A DNA stretch of 5,479 nucleotides from contig DDJH01000044.1 in the NCBI GenBank assembly GCA_002338895.1, positions 1 to 5,479 on the forward strand. The letters are read 5' to 3'. A program made the translations under genes and the position numbers. The DNA is from Lentisphaeria bacterium UBA1829. GTDB lineage: Bacteria > Verrucomicrobiota > Lentisphaeria > Victivallales > UBA1829. Positions 1 through 4,037 of the stretch are shown in pieces (position 1 is the stretch's first letter; the number at the start of each line of letters is the position of its first letter). The notes under the pieces are model-generated. The model ran no database searches. It saw only the letters and a list, made by a program, of their open reading frames with translations, and had not been told where the DNA came from.

Positions 1-24
1 CCGTGCAGACCTTCGCTTCCTCTC

Positions 25-954
25 TCACTTTTTCGCGGTGCCGCGTTTCCGGTCCGCGTTCCCGCTTCCGTTCTTTTCGCCCGGGGAAAAGTGACGGCGG
101 TAGATCTCCGGCGAAAAGCCGGTCCGGATCTTGAACCTCCTGCTGAAATGGTAGACATCGTGATAGCCGAACTGCTCCGCTATGTTCCGGACGGAAAAAT
201 CCGTGGAAAGCAGCAGCTCCGCGGCGGAACGGATCTTGAACTCCTCCACATAGCTCTTCGGAAGCATCCCCGTATACTCCAGAAACCGCCTCCGGAGCGC
301 CTCGCAGGAGAGCGATGCAAGATCCGCCAGTTCCTCCACCGTCCACCAGTGCCGAGGATCGCCGTGAATCAGGCTGATCAGCTCCTCCATCCGGCTGCTC
401 TGTGAATGCTCCCGTTTCCGGAAATAGAGCTCGGCAAGATGATTCTGGAGAAGCATGTTGGCCCGGATCTGCGCGTCGCGCCCGGGATCCGATGCCAGAT
501 CGGCAATCGGCGGAAGACGGCGGACCGTCCCGAGCTCATAAACCCCCGAAAGGAGAATACCGGCCTCCGCCATCCCGTCCGCAATCGGCCCGCAGAAGCG
601 GATCGAATCCTCCACATACGGCAGTTCGGCGGTGCCTCCGTAACGGTTCAGCGTGCCCGGTGTGATCAGAATCAGCGAACCGGCATTCAGCTTCCGTTCG
701 CCCTGTCCGTCAATCCAGAGCCGGCCTCCGCCGTCGTACAGGTGGGAGAGGGAGTAGAACTCAAATTTCCGCTCGGGGCAGCGCTCGAACCCGTTCCGTC
801 CCGCATGAAGGCCGATCGACGCGTTGATGATCCACAGACCGTATTTCCTCTGAAACTCCGGCATCCGGCCGATCAGATGGTGGATGATCGGACGGGGGGA
901 GGTGCGGGGATCGTCGATGATGATTTTGCTATTGTCCATACGTGTTTTATCCAT
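25..954 (-). CDS. AraC-family transcriptional regulator
   Basis: A 309-residue one-component regulator, a normal length for AraC proteins that have an N-terminal sensor domain. Residues about 45-125 resemble the cupin-like ligand-binding half: a run of short beta-type segments containing the AraC-typical turn GSLILITPGT (92-101). The C-terminal 100 residues are a clear double helix-turn-helix: helix pair one near 205-226 (WTVEELADLASLSCEALRRRF) and pair two near 254-276, with the family signature NIAEQFGYHDVYHFSRRFK. Such proteins usually sense a small molecule, often a sugar, and activate nearby genes; the divergent oxidoreductase is the obvious candidate target, which is inference. The basic tail after residue 290 is probably disordered. 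The ATG at 954 has no proper Shine-Dalgarno (GGA abuts it); Met6 (codon 937-939) has GGA ten bases upstream and is an equally plausible start. The ligand cannot be read from the sequence. Confidence 0.93.
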   Translation of the reverse strand: MDKTRMDNSKIIIDDPRTSPRPIIHHLIGRMPEFQRKYGLWIINASIGLHAGRNGFERCPERKFEFYSLSHLYDGGGRLWIDGQGERKLNAGSLILITPGTLNRYGGTAELPYVEDSIRFCGPIADGMAEAGILLSGVYELGTVRRLPPIADLASDPGRDAQIRANMLLQNHLAELYFRKREHSQSSRMEELISLIHGDPRHWWTVEELADLASLSCEALRRRFLEYTGMLPKSYVEEFKIRSAAELLLSTDFSVRNIAEQFGYHDVYHFSRRFKIRTGFSPEIYRRHFSPGEKNGSGNADRKRGTAKK

Positions 955-975
955 TCCAAAAATTGATTTTCAGTG

Positions 976-981
976 TATAAT
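976..981 (+). promoter_or_regulatory. Putative -10 box for the oxidoreductase gene
   Basis: A perfect TATAAT lies on the plus strand at 976-981, 58 bases before the ATG at 1040. No good -35 sits 16-18 bases upstream: the sequence around 952-959 (TTCCAA at 954-959) matches poorly. A consensus -10 with a weak -35 is the arrangement expected of a promoter that needs an activator, which would fit an AraC-type protein. It overlaps the -10 of the opposite-strand promoter (979-984), so the hexamer may partly be a by-product of that AT-rich box. Confidence 0.35.
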
Positions 982-1008
982 ATAACGCAGAAGGAAGTTT
1001 TCTGTCAA
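979..1008 (-). promoter_or_regulatory. Sigma70-type promoter for the AraC-family gene
   Basis: On the minus strand a perfect TTGACA (-35, plus coordinates 1003-1008) is followed after 18 bases by TATATT (-10, plus coordinates 979-984). Transcription would start near 972, giving a very short leader of about 18 bases to the ATG at 954 or about 33 bases to Met6. A T/A-rich stretch (1010-1024) lies just upstream of the -35 and could act as an UP-like element. The near-consensus match suggests strong basal transcription unless it is repressed or limited by polymerase competition on the other strand. Confidence 0.7.
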
Positions 1009-1024
1009 GTTTTTGAACAAAAAA

Positions 1025-1029
1025 AAGGA
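1025..1029 (+). promoter_or_regulatory. Ribosome binding site that fixes the oxidoreductase start
   Basis: AAGGA at 1025-1029 precedes the ATG at 1040 by 10 bases. The reading frame stays open back to a TTG at 1013, but this site would lie inside a TTG-started gene, and the added residues are a lysine-rich stretch with no counterpart in the family. The ATG is therefore preferred. Confidence 0.6.
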
Positions 1030-1039
1030 TTGTTCGAGT

Positions 1040-2176
1040 ATGATCGGAAAGAAAATCGGTGTGGCGGTGATCGGAAACGGATGCCGCGCGAAGTATGTGG
1101 TTTCGAATCTGCTTCGGGATTCCGGGGGAGGGGTCGGGATTGTGTCGGTGTACGATCCGGATCCCGCGGTCTCCCGGGATGCGCTGGAGTTCTGGAACGC
1201 GCCCGATGCAAAACTCTGCGGAAGCTGCCGGGAGGCCGTCAACACGCCGGGCGTCGACTGGGTGATGGTCTTTTCGCCGAATGTCTATCACAAGGAGGGG
1301 ATCCTCGAAGGGTTCGCGGCAGGAAAACATGTCTTTTCGGAAAAACCGCTCGCAACGTCCGTGGAGGACTGCAGGGAGATTTACGAGGCGCATCAGAAAA
1401 GCGGTCTCTTCTTCGCAACCGGATTCGTCCTCCGCTATGCCCCCATCTACCGGCGCGTCCGGAAAATCCTGGATTCCGGAATCCTCGGAAAAATCATCGC
1501 CGTGGAAGGAAATGAGAATATCCGGCCCGAACACGGAGGATACATCATGCGGAACTGGAGAAGGCACACGGCCGAGGCGGGACCGCATATTCTGGAAAAG
1601 TGCTGTCATGATCTGGATCTGATTCTCTGGTTCGTCGGCGCGCTGCCGTCCAAGGTGGCCTCCTTCGGCGGACGCTCCTTCTTCACCGCTGCCAACAATT
1701 CCCTGATGGAAAAATACGGAAAGGAGACGTTCTGCACCTGGCCCGATCCCCATGCCATCGAAACACCCTTCCATGAGGATACCGATCTGATGGACAACAC
1801 CGTCTGCGCGGCGGAGTTCCGCAACGGTGTGCATCTGACCTTCTTTGCCACCATGAGCAACGCGATGCCCGAACGACGGCTCTATTTCTCCTGCTCGGAA
1901 GGAACTCTGACGGTCGAACTCTACTCCCGCCGCATCCGCTACGCCCGGCTCGGCTGCGATGAAATTGTCGAGATCCCCTTCGACGGCGACGGTCACGGCG
2001 GAGGAGACTCCTGGATCATGAAGGAACTCTATGAAACCATGTCCAGGGGCGTTCCCCCGAAATGCAGCGGAAACGAGGGACTCGAAAGCGCGGTCTTCGC
2101 TCTCGGTTTCGACAAGGCCGCCCGCGAAGGACGCATCGTCGATCTGGAGGAGGTCTGGAAGTCGCTCGGCCGCTGA
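1040..2176 (+). CDS. Gfo/Idh/MocA-family oxidoreductase
   Basis: A 378-residue NAD(P)-dependent dehydrogenase, probably acting on a sugar, inositol or related polyol. The N-terminal Rossmann fold opens with KIGVAVIGNGCRA, whose G12-x-G14-x-x-A17 is the dinucleotide loop. The family motif EKPL holds the expected catalytic lysine (E101, K102, P103). The C-terminal alpha/beta domain carries ILEKCCHDLDLILWFVG (184-200); H190 and D193 align with the family's DxGxHxxD active-site signature, with glutamate (E186) in place of the usual first aspartate. The beta-sheet region DNTVCAAEFRNGVHLTFFATM (252-272) is typical of the domain. It is a soluble protein with no signal peptide. The gene lies divergent from the AraC-type regulator and may be controlled by it. 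Substrate and direction of reaction cannot be read. Retaining hydrolases of family GH109 share this fold, but their hallmarks were not recognised here. Confidence 0.93.
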   Translation: MIGKKIGVAVIGNGCRAKYVVSNLLRDSGGGVGIVSVYDPDPAVSRDALEFWNAPDAKLCGSCREAVNTPGVDWVMVFSPNVYHKEGILEGFAAGKHVFSEKPLATSVEDCREIYEAHQKSGLFFATGFVLRYAPIYRRVRKILDSGILGKIIAVEGNENIRPEHGGYIMRNWRRHTAEAGPHILEKCCHDLDLILWFVGALPSKVASFGGRSFFTAANNSLMEKYGKETFCTWPDPHAIETPFHEDTDLMDNTVCAAEFRNGVHLTFFATMSNAMPERRLYFSCSEGTLTVELYSRRIRYARLGCDEIVEIPFDGDGHGGGDSWIMKELYETMSRGVPPKCSGNEGLESAVFALGFDKAAREGRIVDLEEVWKSLGR

Positions 2177-2225
2177 CCCCGTCCGCCGACTTCTCCGGAA
2201 ACGGGCTTGACTTTTCCCCGTCCGC
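2177..2225 (+). repeat. Direct repeat of CCCCGTCCGC flanking the cobalamin-gene promoter
   Basis: The ten bases CCCCGTCCGC occur at 2177-2186, immediately after the oxidoreductase stop codon, and again at 2216-2225. The reverse complement GCGGACGGGG occurs once at 2242-2251. In a transcript running out of the oxidoreductase gene, either left copy could pair with the single right copy. Whether this is regulatory or chance in GC-rich DNA cannot be told. Confidence 0.6.
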
Positions 2226-2234
2226 GGATATACT
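2207..2234 (+). promoter_or_regulatory. Sigma70-type promoter for the adenosyltransferase gene
   Basis: TTGACT (2207-2212) and TATACT (2229-2234) are separated by 16 bases, each one mismatch from consensus. The start of transcription would fall near 2241, leaving a leader of about 73 bases before the ATG at 2314. This makes the adenosyltransferase an independent transcription unit although it follows the oxidoreductase on the same strand. The spacer and -10 are embedded in the inverted repeat 2216-2251. Confidence 0.72.
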
Positions 2235-2251
2235 ATCTCCCGCGGACGGGG
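2216..2251 (+). terminator. 12-bp perfect inverted repeat; possible terminator or operator
   Basis: CCCCGTCCGCGG (2216-2227) and CCGCGGACGGGG (2240-2251) are perfect reverse complements around a 12-base loop. In RNA coming from the oxidoreductase gene this would be a very stable GC-rich hairpin, followed by ATTCTTTTG, a short and interrupted U-run, so it is a plausible but not textbook intrinsic terminator 40 bases past the stop. The same DNA overlaps the next promoter, whose -10 lies in the loop, so an operator function is an alternative. Confidence 0.5.
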
Positions 2252-2300
2252 ATTCTTTTGTCGTAACATCTTACACCGCACTTTCTCCGTCCCCACACGA

Positions 2301-2306
2301 AAGGAG
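2301..2306 (+). promoter_or_regulatory. Ribosome binding site that fixes the adenosyltransferase start
   Basis: AAGGAG at 2301-2306 lies seven bases before the ATG at 2314. The frame is open far upstream into the oxidoreductase gene, but the homology to the family begins only after this ATG, and the mapped promoter lies downstream of any earlier start. Confidence 0.85.
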
Positions 2307-2313
2307 CTCGATC

Positions 2314-2847
2314 ATGCTGCAGGAACATCAGAAAAACGCAGGTCTCCTGCTGAACATCACCGGAAACGGAGTGGGAAAATCCACCAGCGCATTCGGAATC
2401 ACGATCCGCGCGCTCGGATGGGGGTGGAAGGTGCTGGTGCTGCAATTTGTCAAAGGCGACCGGGAAACAGGGGAAAAACGGTTCTTCTCCCGTCTCGCCG
2501 ATCCCGGACTGGAATTCGATCAGCTCGGAGCCGGGGCGTCCTGGGAACCCGGCGATCATGCCGCACTGGCTCTGCGGGGGTGGGAGCGCGCAAAAAAGGA
2601 GCTGAACTCCATGCGCTGGGATCTCGTCGTGCTCGACGAACTCAACATCGCGCTGCACTACCGCTGGATCCCGCTGGAGGAGGTGCTCGAAACCCTGCGG
2701 AACCGTTCGTCCGGACTGAACGTCGTGGTCACCGGACGGTATGCTCCCCAGGCGCTGCTGGATCAGAGCGATCTCGTTTCGGAAATCCAGGAGATCCGTC
2801 ACCCGTATCAGAAAGGAATTCCCGCCGTCCGCGGAATCGATTACTGA
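2314..2847 (+). CDS. cobO: Corrinoid adenosyltransferase (CobA/BtuR/CobO family)
   Basis: A 177-residue cytoplasmic enzyme that transfers the adenosyl group of ATP to cob(I)alamin or cobinamide-type corrinoids, making the coenzyme B12 form (EC 2.5.1.17). Evidence: the P-loop ITGNGVGKSTSAFG (15-28) in the atypical CobA position, the segment VLVLQFVKGDRETGEKRFF (40-58), a Walker B-like DLVVLDELNIAL (103-114), VVVTGR (137-142), and the C-terminal family signature HPYQKGIPAVRGIDY (163-177). It is slightly shorter than E. coli BtuR (196 residues); the difference is in the N-terminal arm before the P-loop. Two changes stand out against BtuR/CobA as I remember them: the P-loop GNGKGKTT becomes GNGVGKST, and the GFTW segment becomes GASW (74-77). 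No other corrinoid gene and no cobalamin riboswitch is visible nearby. It has its own promoter and is convergent with the acyltransferase. The unrelated PduO and EutT types lack these motifs. Confidence 0.93.
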   Translation: MLQEHQKNAGLLLNITGNGVGKSTSAFGITIRALGWGWKVLVLQFVKGDRETGEKRFFSRLADPGLEFDQLGAGASWEPGDHAALALRGWERAKKELNSMRWDLVVLDELNIALHYRWIPLEEVLETLRNRSSGLNVVVTGRYAPQALLDQSDLVSEIQEIRHPYQKGIPAVRGIDY

Positions 2848-2853
2848 AGCGGC

Positions 2854-2883
2854 CCGGAAAAGGAGAGTCTCTCAGTTTGCCGG
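2854..2883. terminator. Imperfect hairpin bridging the convergent stop codons
   Basis: Between and into the two converging gene ends, CCGG-A-AAA (2854-2861) faces TTT-G-CCGG (2876-2883), and inside them GAGAG (2863-2867) faces CTCTC (2869-2873). Together they make a 30-base imperfect inverted repeat centred on T2868, which includes the acyltransferase stop codon. It could be a weak two-way terminator. There is no clear U-run after it on either strand, so the call is tentative. Confidence 0.25.
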
Positions 2884-3849
2884 ATGAACCGCATGTCGGA
2901 CGGGCGGAACGGCGGAAGGCACCTGTGTCGACTCCGACGGCCGGTTGATGTCCAGCCAGCGCCGGGCGGCCCACATCCACTGGAGCGGGTCGCGCGCGAT
3001 CAGCTTTTCCAGCGCGGTGGTGCAGAGCTGGGAGATGATTTGAATATCCCGCGCCCGGTTGCCCGTCGGCTGGTATTCGATGAGGTCCCCGAGGAGAATC
3101 TCGAATTCAAAATCGTCGCTGACCCGGCGGGTGATCTCCGGGAGAATCGGAATCCCGGTCTTCAGATGGAGCAGCGCCGGACTGATGTGGGTCCGGCAGG
3201 GATGACCGAAAAACACCGTCTCCACCCCCTCTTCCCGGGAGGCGTGCTGATCGATCAGCAAATTGGCGATCCCCCCTTTCTTCAAAGTCCGCATCAGGGG
3301 CCGGAGCGAGCCGCGCTTCTCCACGATCGTATGCAGCGGACCGCGCCGGTTCGCATTGATGAGTTCCCCGATCGCCGGATTGTCGAACGAACGGACCACC
3401 GAGCACATCGGAAGACCCGATCGTTCCGGGATCGCCGTCCCGTTGATCTCCCAGTTGCCGTAGTGCGCCGAAACCAGAATCACATTGCGGTGCGGCTCCG
3501 TTTTTGAAAACAACCGTTCCACACTGCGCTCCGGTCCCGAAATCCGGATCTTCCGCGGATCATAGTGCCGGTCCTGCGTCACGATTTCCACAAACAGGCG
3601 GCTGTACTGCCGCAGGACTTCCCGTGCGGATTCCGCCGCCTCCTTCCGGTCCTTCGCCACGCCGGCGTGAAGCAGGTGGGAGATCGTCCGGCTGCGGTGC
3701 CGTGCATCCAGTCCGTAGAAAAGCAGAAACACCCCGTGCGCGATCTTCTGCGCCGCCGAGAGCGGAAGACGGCGGAACAGATCGTAGAAAAACCGGAACA
3801 GGGCATATTCCATCTTCTGCCGCCAGAGCGGTATCTTTTTTTTCGCCAT
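2872..3849 (-). CDS. Lysophospholipid/lipid A acyltransferase (LpxL/HtrB family)
   Basis: A 325-residue enzyme of the family that adds secondary acyl chains to lipid A precursors at the inner membrane. The HX4E catalytic motif is intact in VSAHYGNWE (H129, E134). The core LLIDQHASREEGVETVFFGHPCRTHISPALLHLKTGIPILP (197-237) and the closing QWMWAARRW (290-298) are family signatures. The N terminus is basic (MAKKK), followed by a hydrophobic/amphipathic stretch around 36-46 (KIAHGVFLLFY) that fits membrane attachment. The frame is open upstream to a TTG at 3891, but that has no ribosome binding site and would sit at the predicted transcription start, so the ATG at 3847-3849 is chosen (AGG lies only three bases upstream, and the stronger GGAAGGA is too far at 16). 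The C-terminal proline/histidine-rich tail past residue 303 looks non-conserved. Acyl chain and acceptor are not readable; related acyltransferases in ornithine-lipid or phosphatidylinositol mannoside synthesis are less likely. Confidence 0.9.
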   Translation of the reverse strand: MAKKKIPLWRQKMEYALFRFFYDLFRRLPLSAAQKIAHGVFLLFYGLDARHRSRTISHLLHAGVAKDRKEAAESAREVLRQYSRLFVEIVTQDRHYDPRKIRISGPERSVERLFSKTEPHRNVILVSAHYGNWEINGTAIPERSGLPMCSVVRSFDNPAIGELINANRRGPLHTIVEKRGSLRPLMRTLKKGGIANLLIDQHASREEGVETVFFGHPCRTHISPALLHLKTGIPILPEITRRVSDDFEFEILLGDLIEYQPTGNRARDIQIISQLCTTALEKLIARDPLQWMWAARRWLDINRPSESTQVPSAVPPVRHAVHPAN

Positions 3850-3897
3850 ACGCCTGCCCGTGCCATCCTTCCCGTCAAGAATCCGAATCAAAAGGGG

Positions 3898-3925
3898 AAC
3901 GTACCATCAAATGCGGGAAAGTCAA
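3898..3925 (-). promoter_or_regulatory. Sigma70-type promoter for the acyltransferase gene
   Basis: On the minus strand TTGACT (plus coordinates 3920-3925) is followed after 16 bases by TACGTT (3898-3903), a -10 with the conserved TA and final T only. A run of six A on that strand (3928-3933) sits just upstream of the -35, as an UP-like element would. Initiation near 3891 gives a leader of about 42 bases to the ATG at 3849 and argues against the upstream TTG start. Confidence 0.5.
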
Positions 3926-3953
3926 GCTTTTTTCCGCTTTGTTCATTGATTTT

Positions 3954-4006
3954 TAACGGTTTTGCTGTAATAGTACCTCAAAAAAGATCAAACGGATTGA
4001 CCGTTA
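3954..4006. repeat. Inverted TAACGGT repeats before the NAD synthetase gene
   Basis: TAACGGT (3954-3960) and ACCGTTA (4000-4006) are perfect reverse complements 39 bases apart, and a third partial copy AACGG (3991-3995) forms a local palindrome AACGG-ATTGA-CCGTT (3991-4005). They flank the candidate -10 region at 3963-3971. This could be a set of operator half-sites; no known regulator motif for NAD synthesis was recognised, and chance is possible. Confidence 0.3.
3963..3971 (+). promoter_or_regulatory. Possible extended -10 promoter for the NAD synthetase gene
   Basis: TGCTGTAAT at 3963-3971 reads as an extended -10 (TGn followed by TGTAAT, one mismatch from TATAAT), about 67 bases before the start codon. 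Upstream, TTGATT (3946-3951) is too close at 14 bases and TTCATT (3942-3947) is at 18 bases but a poor match, so any promoter here would lean on the extended element. This is the best candidate in an AT-rich intergenic region, but a weak one. Confidence 0.3.
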
Positions 4007-4025
4007 CTGTTTATCAATGATGTGC

Positions 4026-4030
4026 GAGGG
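4026..4030 (+). promoter_or_regulatory. Ribosome binding site for the NAD synthetase gene
   Basis: GAGGG at 4026-4030 is seven bases before the ATG at 4038, an ideal distance, and supports that start. A second ATG four bases downstream (4042) is out of frame. Confidence 0.75.
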
Positions 4031-4037
4031 TGCCCCT

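Noticed and set aside
406..966. A 186-codon open frame on the plus strand opposite the AraC-type gene.
   Set aside because: It is antisense to a well-supported protein, its translation shows no family features, and no promoter or ribosome binding site was seen.
1010..1023. TTTTTG-AA-CAAAAA as a possible operator or hairpin before the oxidoreductase.
   Set aside because: The two-base loop cannot form a hairpin, and the symmetry comes from homopolymer runs, so it is more likely a simple AT-rich tract upstream of the minus-strand -35.
947..2296. A 449-codon open frame on the minus strand lying over the whole oxidoreductase gene.
   Set aside because: It has no recognisable domain and covers a gene with clear family motifs. 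Long antisense frames are expected in GC-rich DNA with this codon use.
2062..2313. An upstream extension of the adenosyltransferase frame to a start inside the oxidoreductase gene.
   Set aside because: The extension crosses the promoter and inverted repeat, has no family similarity, and the ATG at 2314 has an ideal ribosome binding site.
3850..3891. A TTG start at 3891 adding 14 residues to the acyltransferase.
   Set aside because: There is no ribosome binding site before it, and it coincides with the predicted transcription start. The ATG at 3849 gives a normal family N terminus.
3997..4026. TTGACC at 3997-4002 as a -35 box for the NAD synthetase gene.
   Set aside because: No -10-like hexamer lies 16-18 bases downstream (around 4019-4026), and initiation there would leave almost no leader.
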